Source of the DNA: Clostridium estertheticum subsp. estertheticum
Lineage (GTDB): Bacteria > Bacillota > Clostridia > Clostridiales > Clostridiaceae
Assembly: GCF_001877035.1 (NCBI RefSeq)
Contig: NZ_CP015756.1
Span: 3,463,001 to 3,527,000, forward strand
Reading direction: 5' to 3'
DNA length: 64,000 bases
Shown: in pieces, positions 8,665 to 17,872 of the stretch
Layout: each line of letters starts with the position of its first letter
How positions within the stretch are numbered: the first letter of the stretch is position 1
Program-made: the position numbers and the translations under genes
Notes under the pieces: generated by a model
What the model was told of the DNA's origin: nothing
The model's input: the letters and a program-made list of their open reading frames with translations, nothing else
The model's database searches: none

Positions 8665-8764
8665 TTGCATGTTTTTTCATATACTAATATGATTATAGTA
8701 TATGAATTCCCATACTAGTAATATATATCTTATATTGTGGTATACGATATTCATATATAATAAA
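8664..8764. repeat. Duplicated LysR/ABC promoter element, copy A
   Basis: About 100 bp that is closely similar, in the same orientation, to 13290-13394. Both begin ATTGCATGTTTT and end GGTATACGATATTCATATAT. Copy A also contains an inverted repeat CATATAC-N13-GTATATG at 8679-8705. It lies immediately upstream of the LysR gene and downstream of the ABC scar, so it was probably a divergent LysR-controlled promoter region with T-N11-A-type boxes. Confidence 0.7.
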
Positions 8765-8837
8765 CATGAATTAATGTTTGGTTTTGTAATTTAAATTATA
8801 TCTAGAGTACCTGCATATGCATAATAGGAGGTATAAT

Positions 8838-9701
8838 ATGGACATTAAACAACTTAGATATTTCCTTACAATAGCAGAGGAAGGTCAAATAACCGCAGCA
8901 GCTAGAAGACTTCACATTGCTCAACCCCCTTTAAGTCAACAACTTAAACTTTTAGAGAGAGAACTTGGAGTAAAACTTGTAGAAAGAGGACCAAGACATA
9001 TCCATTTAACTGATGCTGGTGAAATTTTAAGAACTAGAGCAGAGCAAATTTTAGAACTTTCAGATTCTACAATAAATGAAATAGATGATTTTAAAAAAGG
9101 TTTAAATGGAACCTTATCTATAGGAATGGTTTCATCCTCTGGTGCATTACTTATAAAAAATACTTTGTCAAAATTTCATGAAGAATATCCTGGTGTAAAA
9201 TTTTCCGTGCAAGAAGGTAACACATTTAAGATCCTAGAACTATTAAATAGAGGGATTATAGAAGTTGGAATTGTTAGAACACCGTTTAAAGCTTTAAATT
9301 GCAATTGTAAACATATGGTAAAAGAACCAATGATAGCAGCAATGACAAAAAAATATTCTTCGGATTTAGAAGGGATTTACATATCATTGAAAGAACTAAA
9401 TGGAAAACCTCTGATTTTTTATCGAAGATTTGAACAGTTAATAATGGATACCTGCACGGAAAGTGGCTTTAAACCAGAGGTATTCTGTAAAAATGATGAT
9501 GCACGAACAACGCTTATGCTAGCAAATGCAGGCTTTGGAATTGGAATAGTACCTAAATCTGCCTTTGAACTTTCACGTAATGAGAATCTTATTTATAAAG
9601 AAATAAAAAACGAAAAATTAGAAACATCACTAGCTGCAATATGGATAAAAGATAGATATATGTCCTCACTAGCAGATAAGTTTATAAAATTTTTCAATTA
9701 A
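8838..9701 (+). CDS. LysR-family transcriptional regulator
   Basis: A 287-aa LysR regulator. The winged helix-turn-helix occupies residues 1-60 (MDIKQLRYFLTIAEEGQITA, then AARRLHIAQPPLSQQLKLLE), and the rest is the two-lobed effector domain (GTLSIGMVSSSGALL, ANAGFGIGIVPKSAF). The ATG at 8838 is chosen because GGAGG lies 8 bp upstream and it gives the usual N-terminus; an in-frame ATG at 8817 lacks a site. The gene converges on the ABC exporter genes, and a promoter element is shared between the two. It is therefore likely the regulator of the exporter and of itself. The effector is unknown. Confidence 0.92.
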   Translation: MDIKQLRYFLTIAEEGQITAAARRLHIAQPPLSQQLKLLERELGVKLVERGPRHIHLTDAGEILRTRAEQILELSDSTINEIDDFKKGLNGTLSIGMVSSSGALLIKNTLSKFHEEYPGVKFSVQEGNTFKILELLNRGIIEVGIVRTPFKALNCNCKHMVKEPMIAAMTKKYSSDLEGIYISLKELNGKPLIFYRRFEQLIMDTCTESGFKPEVFCKNDDARTTLMLANAGFGIGIVPKSAFELSRNENLIYKEIKNEKLETSLAAIWIKDRYMSSLADKFIKFFN

Positions 9702-9715
9702 TAGTTTGCTTTAAA

Positions 9716-9758
9716 AATGACTGTGTAAAAACTATTTTATTCGTTTTACACAGTCATT
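9716..9758. terminator. Bidirectional terminator between lysR and the exporter
   Basis: AATGACTGTGTAAAA pairs perfectly with TTTTACACAGTCATT around a 13-nt loop, with A and T runs on both sides. It serves the LysR gene and the convergent ABC operon. Confidence 0.85.
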
Positions 9759-9796
9759 CTAAAATTAAAATTAAAACCATTAGGATTTTATCAAAA

Positions 9797-11533
9797 TTAA
9801 ACAGCAGCAAACTGACTGTTATAAAGTTTTGAATATTGTCCACCTTTTTCTAATAGTTCTTCATGAGTTCCACTTTGAACAATATTACCATTATCCATAA
9901 CCAAAATTATATCGGATTCTTTTATTGTAGAAAGCCTATGAGCTATAATAAAACTAGTTCTCCCCTTTAACATTTTAATAAATGCTTTTTGGATTTTAAT
10001 CTCAGTTATTGTGTCTATATTACTTGTAGCCTCATCCAAAATTAACATAGGAGCGTTAGTAATCATTACCCTTGCTATAGTAAGCAGTTGTCTTTGACCT
10101 TGTGAGAGATTTTCACCTGCATCAGTAATTATAGTGTTATAACCCTTAGGTAAACGACGTATGAAGCTATGAGACCCAGAAGCTTTGGCAGCGGTTATTA
10201 TTTCATCTTCTGTTGCATCAGGTTTACCATAGGCTATATTTTCCTTTATAGTCCCGCAAAAGAGCCATGTATCTTGAAGAACCATTCCAAAATTACAACG
10301 TAAACTATCACGACTTATTTCATTTATATTAACATCATCGATAAATATACCTCCACTGTTAATCTCATAAAATCTCATCAATAAATTTATAAGAGTCGTT
10401 TTACCTGCGCCAGTTGTACCAACTATGGCAACCCTGCTCCCAGGTTTTAAATTTAAATTAAAGTTTTTAATAAGAGGACGATTAGATGTATATCCGAAAT
10501 TTACATTTCTAAAGGAAATCACACCTTCATTATTATGAAGATTTATTGTTCTTTTTTTGTCAGCTATTTCTGGTTCCATGTCAAGGACATAAAATACACG
10601 CTCAGCAGAAGCTTCTGCTGCTTGAATCTGTGTAAATATCGCAGTTATATCATTTAAAGGTTTTGAGAATAATGTGGCATAAATAAGAAAACTTGATATA
10701 TCACCTATTGTGAGTTTACCAAAGATCACAGCAAAACTTCCAATAATACCGATAAGCGAATAAATTATGTTATTCACAACTCTTGTAGTTGGACCTGATA
10801 AAGAACCATAAAATTGAGATTTTACACCTGCACTATATAAATCATTATTTATGTCTTTAAATTTATTAATAGTTTCATCTTCATAATTAAACGCTTTTAC
10901 AACTTTTTGACCATCTATAATTTCTTCAGCATAAGCGTTTAAATTCCCCAAAATTTTAGCCTGCTTTTTAAACATTTTTTGAGAACGGTTTGTTATAAAT
11001 CTTGCCATAAAATAAGAAGCTGGAGACAAAATCAAAACTACTAATGTCATAACAGGATTTAAGTAGAACATAAAACCTATAGCCCCTATTATGGTAACAA
11101 TACCAGTTATAAGTGTGGACAAACATTGAATCATTCCATCTGAAATTGTTTCTATATCGTTAACAAACCTGCTTATGGTATCACCATGAGGATTAGTGTC
11201 AAAGAAATTTAATGGTAGTTTATTTGTTTTTTTGAAAAGATCCCGCCTCATATGGTTAACAGATGAAAATGCGATTAAGTTAGTTAAATAGATCAAAAGC
11301 CAATTAAATATGTTTCCAGCTATATAAACTATTGCTATTGCAATAATAATTTTGAATACATAACTAAAGTCAACAAGACCTTTTCCTATCATCTTATCTA
11401 TAGTTTTACCTATTAGTAGCGGGGCAATAAGACTTAAAATTACTGTTATAATTGCGCTTAGAAGGGAAAAAACAATATATATTTTAGAGTTTGACATATA
11501 TTTTATAATTCTTTTAAATATAGTTTTATTCAT
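9797..11533 (-). CDS. Heterodimeric multidrug ABC exporter, catalytic subunit (BmrD/TM288-like)
   Basis: A 578-aa half-transporter with six membrane helices (residues 1-310) fused to an ATPase domain. It shows Walker A GTTGAGKTT, Q-loop VLQDTWLFCG, signature LSQGQRQL, Walker B LILDEATSNID with the catalytic Glu, and the H-loop IAHRLST. Its partner, encoded just upstream, lacks the catalytic Glu, so the pair should form one competent and one degenerate ATP site, as in BmrCD and TM287/288. The start is the ATG at 11533, which overlaps the upstream stop by one base (TAATG) and follows AAAAGGAGG. Such exporters pump lipophilic drugs out of the cell. Confidence 0.93.
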   Translation of the reverse strand: MNKTIFKRIIKYMSNSKIYIVFSLLSAIITVILSLIAPLLIGKTIDKMIGKGLVDFSYVFKIIIAIAIVYIAGNIFNWLLIYLTNLIAFSSVNHMRRDLFKKTNKLPLNFFDTNPHGDTISRFVNDIETISDGMIQCLSTLITGIVTIIGAIGFMFYLNPVMTLVVLILSPASYFMARFITNRSQKMFKKQAKILGNLNAYAEEIIDGQKVVKAFNYEDETINKFKDINNDLYSAGVKSQFYGSLSGPTTRVVNNIIYSLIGIIGSFAVIFGKLTIGDISSFLIYATLFSKPLNDITAIFTQIQAAEASAERVFYVLDMEPEIADKKRTINLHNNEGVISFRNVNFGYTSNRPLIKNFNLNLKPGSRVAIVGTTGAGKTTLINLLMRFYEINSGGIFIDDVNINEISRDSLRCNFGMVLQDTWLFCGTIKENIAYGKPDATEDEIITAAKASGSHSFIRRLPKGYNTIITDAGENLSQGQRQLLTIARVMITNAPMLILDEATSNIDTITEIKIQKAFIKMLKGRTSFIIAHRLSTIKESDIILVMDNGNIVQSGTHEELLEKGGQYSKLYNSQFAAV

Positions 11534-13269
11534 TATTTGTTTACCTCCTTTTTTGAAAGCTGTGAAAGACATATGTCTTTGTATGTTTCACAATTTCTCA
11601 AAAGATACTCATGTGGACCCACTCCTACTATTTTTCCATCATCAAATACAATAATTTTATCCGCATGTTTTATAGAACTTGCACGCTGAGAAACAGTAAG
11701 TACAGTCATGGTATTACTAAGACTTTTAAGACCAGTTCTAAGGGCTGCATCAGTTGAAAAATCAAGTGCACTAGATGAATCATCAAGTATTAAAATTTCA
11801 GGTTTTGCAATTATCGCTCTAGCAATTGTGAGTCTTTGTTTTTGTCCGCCAGAAAAATTAAGACCACCACGAGTTACCTGTGTATTATAGCCATCTGGTA
11901 GCTCTTTTATAAATTCGTTTGCTTGAGCTGTTTTTGCAGCGTCTATGATTTCTTCTCTAGTAGCTGTTTTCTTTCCCCAGCGAATATTGTCTGAAATAGT
12001 ACCAGTAAAAAGCACAGATTTTTGTGGTACCATGCTAATTTTCTCCCTAAGTTTTTTCAGAGAATAATCTTTAACATTTATTCCATTTATTAATATTTCA
12101 CCTTTACTAACATCATAAAATCTTGGAATTAAATTTATGAAAGTCGATTTACCTGAACCGGTAGCTCCTATAATACCTACTGTTTCCCCCTTGTTAATTG
12201 TTATGTTAATATCAGTTAGTTCACGATCACTGGCACTGTCATATGAAAAGGAAACCAGTTTAAACTCAATTAAAACATCGTCTCCACGAGAAGATATTTC
12301 TAAGTTATTACCATTGTCCTTTATTGATGCTATGGTATTAAGTATTTCATTGACACGGTTAGCCGAAGCAAATGCTTTTGTAAATATGATAACAAGATTT
12401 GATACTGCAACAAGTGCGAATAATATTTGCGTGGCATAATTTACAAATGCAATAATTGTTCCCTGAGAAAGGGTACCAGCATTAATATGATAACTACTAG
12501 CCCATAATATAGCGATTATTGCTACATTCATAACAAGAGTTGTGAGAGGGTTTAAGAGCGCTGAGGTCTTGCCAACTAAAACTGCTGTTGAAGTTAGATC
12601 ATCGTTTGTAGCTTTAAATCTTTTTTCTTCGTTCTTTGTTTTTGCAAATGCACGAATTACTCGTGCTCCAGAAAGATTTTCACGAACTACAGTGCCGAGT
12701 CTATCTAATTTGTTTTGATATTTACGATAAAGAGGAGATGTCCTACTTATGATAAGATATATAATAATTCCAAAAATAGGGGTAGCTAATATCAATACGA
12801 GAGCTAATCTAAGGTCTAATAACATTGACATAATAATTGCACCGATACATATAAATGGTGCACGAAACGCCATACGAATAAGCATAGCAACTGCTAGTTG
12901 GAGCTGATTTACATCGCTAGTAATACGATTTGTTAGCGATGCTGCACCGAACTTATCTATTTCCACATAGGAAAACGTAGATATATGTTCAAATAATTTA
13001 TTACGTAGCGTTGTACCAAAACCTTGAGAAGTAAGTGCAGCAAAATACTGACATGTCATAGAACTACAAAATCCTAATATGGCCATAGAACACATAATTC
13101 CGCCCATTTTTAGCACATAGCTTGTATCATGCGAGCTTACACCGTTATTTATAATAAGTGCCATAAGTGTTGGAAGCAAAAGTTCTAATAATGCTTCAAT
13201 AAGCTTAAATGTAGGTCCTAAAATACATTCTTTCCTATATGGTTTTAAAAATTTAAAAAGTTTAAACAA
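11533..13269 (-). CDS. Heterodimeric multidrug ABC exporter, degenerate-site subunit (BmrC/TM287-like)
   Basis: A 578-aa half-transporter with an N-terminal six-helix domain and C-terminal ATPase. Walker A is GATGSGKST, the signature FSGGQKQR and Walker B LILDDSSSALD, where the catalytic Glu is replaced by Asp, the mark of the non-catalytic half of heterodimeric exporters. The H-loop His is also replaced (VSQRASS). The start is a TTG at 13269, placed 6 bp after GGGGTGA. It is the first gene of a two-gene operon whose promoter lies in the duplicated element at 13290-13394, probably under the LysR regulator. Confidence 0.93.
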   Translation of the reverse strand: MFKLFKFLKPYRKECILGPTFKLIEALLELLLPTLMALIINNGVSSHDTSYVLKMGGIMCSMAILGFCSSMTCQYFAALTSQGFGTTLRNKLFEHISTFSYVEIDKFGAASLTNRITSDVNQLQLAVAMLIRMAFRAPFICIGAIIMSMLLDLRLALVLILATPIFGIIIYLIISRTSPLYRKYQNKLDRLGTVVRENLSGARVIRAFAKTKNEEKRFKATNDDLTSTAVLVGKTSALLNPLTTLVMNVAIIAILWASSYHINAGTLSQGTIIAFVNYATQILFALVAVSNLVIIFTKAFASANRVNEILNTIASIKDNGNNLEISSRGDDVLIEFKLVSFSYDSASDRELTDINITINKGETVGIIGATGSGKSTFINLIPRFYDVSKGEILINGINVKDYSLKKLREKISMVPQKSVLFTGTISDNIRWGKKTATREEIIDAAKTAQANEFIKELPDGYNTQVTRGGLNFSGGQKQRLTIARAIIAKPEILILDDSSSALDFSTDAALRTGLKSLSNTMTVLTVSQRASSIKHADKIIVFDDGKIVGVGPHEYLLRNCETYKDICLSQLSKKEVNK

Positions 13270-13289
13270 AAATCATCACCCCAGTATAA

Positions 13290-13394
13290 AAATATTGCAT
13301 GTTTTGTTCCATGCGAATACGATTATATCATAGGGATCGCCATATTAATAATATATGTTTTGTATATATGGTATACGATATTCATATATATAAT
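13290..13394. repeat. Duplicated LysR/ABC promoter element, copy B
   Basis: This is the second copy of the element at 8664-8764, in the same orientation, immediately upstream of the exporter operon. The best-kept part is the right end, GGTATACGATATTCATATAT. The CATATAC inverted repeat of copy A is not preserved here. It probably holds the exporter promoter and the LysR binding site. Confidence 0.7.
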
Positions 13395-13399
13395 TAAAC

Positions 13400-14543
13400 T
13401 TAAGGTAACTTAGTTCCACACACTTTTATATAAAGAAACGACGTGAACCCTATCACTGCAAGGGTAATCACTCCCATAATTAAGTTTCTGTCTACACCCG
13501 GTAGAATGAATATAATTACCATAGGTATAAACCCAAATAACATTCCACCCAAAATTCCAATTACAGATGCCATACTTTGCTTTATTACAGTAACTTCAGA
13601 TTCCCATTCAAAATTAGGCATTTTAAGATTAATGAATATCCCCCAAACACAAGTAAATGCAACATATGCAAGTGGTGTCACAAACATCCACATAGCAGGC
13701 ATAATAGTTGGCTTTAAACAAAGACTCATAAATAAAGAACTTAACAATGATATAGGTAATAAAATAGTTGCATTTACTGACATTTTACTTCTATATATAG
13801 TTGCTGCTTCTATAGGTGCAGATTTCAATATCCATAAATTTTTACCTTCAAGTGAAAGCGATACCGCACTGGTACATGTCATTGCTAATTTGTTTAATAT
13901 TTATTTGGCCGCCACTCATCGTTCCTGCGCTCATGCTTACGCCCATAAAACCAATAGTTAAAACAAATGATAGTATGATATTTACCATATTAGTGTGTTT
14001 AAATCTGGATGAAATTGCACTAATAATTGCTCCAAGTACCGCAGCTATTGTCATTGGCACAAGCGCTGTTACAAACATAGAAATAAACCAAATTACATAA
14101 AATAGTATCTGTGGATGTGCGAATAAGCAATAGGCAATCCCCATAGGCATCATAACAAGAATTGAAAAAAGCACATTTTCTCCATACATCAATAAAAATC
14201 TGCTTGTTATTACTGTAGTTGTTTGAACTGGTAATGCCATAAGCATATCATAGTCCTTAAATGCAAATAGTGTACCACTTGCTTTAAATAGAGTAAAGAG
14301 CATTACAATCACACTTGTAATAGTAAATGCATATCCCGGAATAATTGCAGTAAGTCCAATTCTACCCAAACCATACGCCAATATAAAGCAATATGTAGAC
14401 ATCATAATCACAGTTATAGTCATTGCAACAGCAAATATAACAACTTTATTTTTCTTTTTTTTATCCTTCTCATATCTAAATGTATTCACTCCAGACTGAT
14501 TAAGAAACTGCGTCTTTAAAAGAATCCAAGTGTTATTGTTCAT
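13400..14543 (-). pseudogene. ABC-2 permease, broken by internal deletion and frameshift
   Basis: Two overlapping frames on the minus strand encode parts of one membrane protein. The first (14543 to 13848) has an N-terminus typical of large ABC-2 permeases, with FRYEKDKKKKNK and FAFKDYDMLMALPVQTTTVI, and four or five membrane helices. The second (13882 to 13400) begins inside the conserved block SLSLEGKNLWILKSAPIEA, which in intact relatives lies roughly 150 residues further on. The middle of the protein is missing and the two ends are in different frames, so the gene is a pseudogene. Its ATPase gene lies upstream and looks intact. The joint is near 13850-13880. Confidence 0.75.
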
Positions 14544-15249
14544 TTTCTGCCACCTTCATATAGAGTGATTCTAATGATTGATTTTTAATTAAGGTTTCTG
14601 TATCTCCTGCTTCAATAAGCTTTCCATCTTTAATAATCGCAATTTTATTGCAAAGCTTCTCCGCAACATCAAGCACATGGGTAGAGAAGAAAATAGCACT
14701 TCCTTGTTTACATATTTCATGCATCGTATTTTTTAATATCAGAGATGCTTTTGGGTCTAATCCTACAAACGGTTCGTCGAGCAATAGTAATTTAGGTTTA
14801 TGAATTAGGGCAGAAATTAAAGCAAGTTTCTGTTTCATTCCATGTGAATAAGAAGAAATCAAATCTCCGAGTACACTAGTAATCTCAAATAATACACCAT
14901 ATTTCCGAATAGACTCTTCCCTCTCTTCTTTTCCAACTTTAAAAATGTCCGAAATAAAATTCAAATATTGAATTCCCGTTAAATGCTCATATAAATCTGG
15001 ATTATCTGGTATATAGGCGATTACTTTTTTACACTCTACCGGAAATTTTTGTACTGAATGTCCGTCAACAAAAATCTCCCCTTCTTCAAAATCAAGTACC
15101 CCTGCAATAGCTTTTATCATTGTGCTCTTTCCGGCCCCATTGTGACCTATAAATCCATAAATATCTCCAGCTTTCACTGTAAGATTAAAATGATCCACGG
15201 CTTTTTTTCCACCCTTATATACCTTTGAAAAATTTTTAATTTCCAACAT
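14533..15249 (-). CDS. ABC transporter ATPase (partner of the broken permease)
   Basis: A 238-aa ATPase with Walker A GHNGAGKST, the signature SYSHGMKQKL, Walker B LLLLDEPFVGLDP and H-loop STHVLD. The C-terminal region is short. It belongs to the group that works with ABC-2 permeases, often exporting peptides or antibiotics. Its stop overlaps the start of the permease gene by 11 bp, so the two were one operon. Since the permease is broken, this ATPase is probably an orphan unless it works with another permease. The start ATG follows AAAGGGAGA. Confidence 0.88.
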   Translation of the reverse strand: MLEIKNFSKVYKGGKKAVDHFNLTVKAGDIYGFIGHNGAGKSTMIKAIAGVLDFEEGEIFVDGHSVQKFPVECKKVIAYIPDNPDLYEHLTGIQYLNFISDIFKVGKEEREESIRKYGVLFEITSVLGDLISSYSHGMKQKLALISALIHKPKLLLLDEPFVGLDPKASLILKNTMHEICKQGSAIFFSTHVLDVAEKLCNKIAIIKDGKLIEAGDTETLIKNQSLESLYMKVAENEQ

Positions 15250-15367
15250 TAGCCTATCTCCCTTTTATATATTAATTTAGATATCTTTACATTAATATAA
15301 CGGATAACTAAACAAAAAGTTCACAATTGGTGGTAAATTTTCTTTATAAATTCTTTTATTAAGCACT

Positions 15368-15403
15368 AAAAAAGCATCTATAAATTAATATAGATGCTTT
15401 TTT
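15368..15403. terminator. Terminator downstream of the NlpC/P60 gene
   Basis: AAAAAAGCATCTATA pairs with TATAGATGCTTTTTT around a 6-nt loop. It ends the NlpC/P60 transcript and is symmetrical, so could act both ways. Confidence 0.85.
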
Positions 15404-15438
15404 AGATGAATTATTGATTAATAAAACAGATAAACATT

Positions 15439-16563
15439 TTATCTAACTCTACGTCCATATGTAAAGTCACCATTTAGTGATTGAATTCTAAGTACAGCAC
15501 CTGTATGAGGTGCATTTATCATATTACCATTTCCAACATATATTCCTACATGATGAGCTGGTGACCCAAAAAACACCAAATCCCCTGGTTGAAGATTTTC
15601 TCTAGATACAAGTGTACCTACATTTTGTTGATCTTCTGAAACTCTTGGTATGTCTACTCCGAAATGTGCGAACACATATTGTGTAAATCCTGAGCAATCA
15701 AAGCCTGAAGGGCTTGTCCCACCCCAAACATAATTAACGCCTAAAAATTGTGAAGCATATGATATAAGCGCACTAGATGAAGCTCCTGATCCACCTCTAG
15801 AAGGACTTATACTAGGAGTCTGTACTGGTGATTGGTTTAGTGCATATTGATTTGCTGCTGCAGCTTGGTTTGCTGCTGCTTGTTTTGCTTCCGCCGCAGT
15901 TTTTGCTAAGGCAACTTGTTTTGCTGCAGCCGCTTGGTCTGCTACTAGTTGCGCCGTGTATTTAGCTTCTTGAGTATTTAATTGCGCTACCAATACCTTT
16001 TGTGCTTCTTGTTGTTTAGTTACACCGCTTAATGTATTTTTATTGTCAACTCTTAAAGCTAACAATTTTGTATTTTCTTTATCTAACGCTACCTTCTTTA
16101 AATTAATTGCTTCCTTTTTTGTTTGCAAATCTTTAATAATCTTTTTGTCAAAGTTTATTATAGTTTTTACATCTTCTAATCTGGACATAAAATTATCTAT
16201 ACCCTTTGAGTCTAGTAAAATATCTACATAACTTGATGTACCATTCATATACATTACTTTCATTCTTTTATCATAGAGTGCTTGTTCTGCTTTAATATCA
16301 TCTTGTGCTTTTGCAATATTTATTTTAGATTCTTTAATACTATTTTGTGTATTATTTATATTTTTTTCATTACTTTTAATTTTAGATAAGATTTTTTCAA
16401 TTTGACTATCCATCATCTCTACTTTAGTTTCAAGGCTACTCCTTTGAGTTTGAACCTGCTTTATTTTTGCCTTATCAGAAGCAGTATCTGCGTATACGCT
16501 AGTATATCCAATGCTCATTGTTAAAGCAAGTGCCATCATTGCTGTAATAATTTTTTTGTTCAA
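15439..16563 (-). CDS. Secreted NlpC/P60 peptidoglycan endopeptidase with coiled coil
   Basis: A 374-aa secreted hydrolase that cleaves peptide stems of peptidoglycan (usually D-Glu-diaminopimelate bonds). The start is a TTG at 16563, after GGGAGATGGAG, giving the signal peptide MNKKIITAMMALALTMSIGY ending TSVYA. Residues 35-210 form a long coiled coil (SSLETKVEMMDSQIEKILSK), followed by an Ala/Gln-rich linker and a C-terminal NlpC/P60 domain with the catalytic Cys in GFDCSGFTQYVF and His in HHVGIYVGNG. The layout matches CwlO/PcsB-type hydrolases, which are commonly activated by FtsEX through their coiled coil. FtsEX is not in this window. Confidence 0.93.
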   Translation of the reverse strand: MNKKIITAMMALALTMSIGYTSVYADTASDKAKIKQVQTQRSSLETKVEMMDSQIEKILSKIKSNEKNINNTQNSIKESKINIAKAQDDIKAEQALYDKRMKVMYMNGTSSYVDILLDSKGIDNFMSRLEDVKTIINFDKKIIKDLQTKKEAINLKKVALDKENTKLLALRVDNKNTLSGVTKQQEAQKVLVAQLNTQEAKYTAQLVADQAAAAKQVALAKTAAEAKQAAANQAAAANQYALNQSPVQTPSISPSRGGSGASSSALISYASQFLGVNYVWGGTSPSGFDCSGFTQYVFAHFGVDIPRVSEDQQNVGTLVSRENLQPGDLVFFGSPAHHVGIYVGNGNMINAPHTGAVLRIQSLNGDFTYGRRVR

Positions 16564-16736
16564 TTCTCCATCTCCCACAAATAGTTTTATGTTTAAACAT
16601 ATTATTAACAAATATTTATAATATTTAAACACAGGTACTATAATACACAAAAACCGCAAGTTTGTAAAGTAATAATCTTACATATTCCCCTTTGAATTTG
16701 TATTTTTCCCATTATTCCTTGTTTTTCATTTTTTAA

Positions 16737-17573
16737 TCAGTTAAATATATCACTATTTTTCTTATCTCCGCTAATATCGATACCATAAACTTCAATTTCT
16801 GTTAGCGCCGCAATTTGTGATGGTTCATCAGCCATCTTAAAATCCATTAATTTAACCCAACTAATTCTTTTTTTCTCAAACTCAATAGATTGAGCATCAC
16901 TGGTTTTTATAGGTCGTACATTCTTTTGGGTTCCATCAGAAAATACTATTGTTATATCATTCCAATAAGTATCATGCGGAAAATCTGCTCTTAGGTATAA
17001 AACAATTTTATCCACTTCTACATCTCTACCAAAATTTAGAAGTAGCTCTGCATCTTCTCTTTGCCCTGTCCCCCAAGATTCATATGGCCATACTCCATGC
17101 CCCTGATTATTCGTTTTCCCATCAATTGTATTTCGAGCAGCAAAAATCGCCTCATTCCCAGTCTCAATATTTTCCGTAACATGAGGATAGTATGTTGTAT
17201 TGCAACCCTTATCCATTACATTTTTCGCAAGATTTCTATAACAATAAATTTCTTCATTTGTTGCAATACGCATATCAATAGTATGATTGCTACCCTTAAA
17301 TGCACATAATGAATATGGTATGGAATCATCCCCAAATGGTATAGAAAATTCTAGCATATTTCCCGGAACATATATTAACGCTTCTGATAATTCATTATCT
17401 ATATTAATAACTAAATATTTATTGCCAGATAAATTAGTAAAACAAACTTTATCCCCTTTTTTATATTTTTTGGTGTGTATAAGTGAAATTTCTTCCACAC
17501 CAGACATTTCACTTATAGTTATATTAGATTCATCTTTTATCTCTATTCTTAGTGTAGTTTTTTCATCTCTCAT
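16737..17573 (-). CDS. Discoidin (F5/8 type C)-like carbohydrate-binding protein
   Basis: A 278-aa protein without signal peptide. Residues 1-110 form an uncharacterised beta-rich domain (KKYKKGDKVCFTNLSGNKYL). The C-terminal part, from about 125, resembles a discoidin or carbohydrate-binding fold with NTIDGKTNNQGHGVWPYESW, ELLLNFGRDVEVDKIVLYLR and AALTEIEVYGIDI. The binding face cannot be identified. Domains like this bind sugars, but the cytosolic location is unusual. It lies alone between the NlpC/P60 gene and the divergently oriented TPR gene; the ATG follows GAGAGGAAGG. Confidence 0.6.
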   Translation of the reverse strand: MRDEKTTLRIEIKDESNITISEMSGVEEISLIHTKKYKKGDKVCFTNLSGNKYLVINIDNELSEALIYVPGNMLEFSIPFGDDSIPYSLCAFKGSNHTIDMRIATNEEIYCYRNLAKNVMDKGCNTTYYPHVTENIETGNEAIFAARNTIDGKTNNQGHGVWPYESWGTGQREDAELLLNFGRDVEVDKIVLYLRADFPHDTYWNDITIVFSDGTQKNVRPIKTSDAQSIEFEKKRISWVKLMDFKMADEPSQIAALTEIEVYGIDISGDKKNSDIFN

Positions 17574-17872
17574 TGATTTACCTTCCTCTCTATATTATAA
17601 TTTACTTATCTATATATTCAAAGAAATCAAAATCTGATGGTGTATGTTTTAAATTTAACTATACTCTCCATTATTAGACTTATATTATATATTATACCTT
17701 TTTAGGATTTTGTAAAGGATATCATTTAATAAAAGTTCCTGTTGTAAAATAAATTTTATAACTGCTTTGATTTGATTAAGTACCTTTAAGATATTTTGTA
17801 ATCCTAATCAGTTTATTGCAATATATTAGGTTTTTGAGTTATAATAAATATACAATAAGAAGGTGTTATAAA

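Noticed and set aside
13443-13961. A 172-aa plus-strand frame opposite the ABC permease
   Set aside because: It is antisense to the conserved permease and has no ribosome site; a shadow frame.
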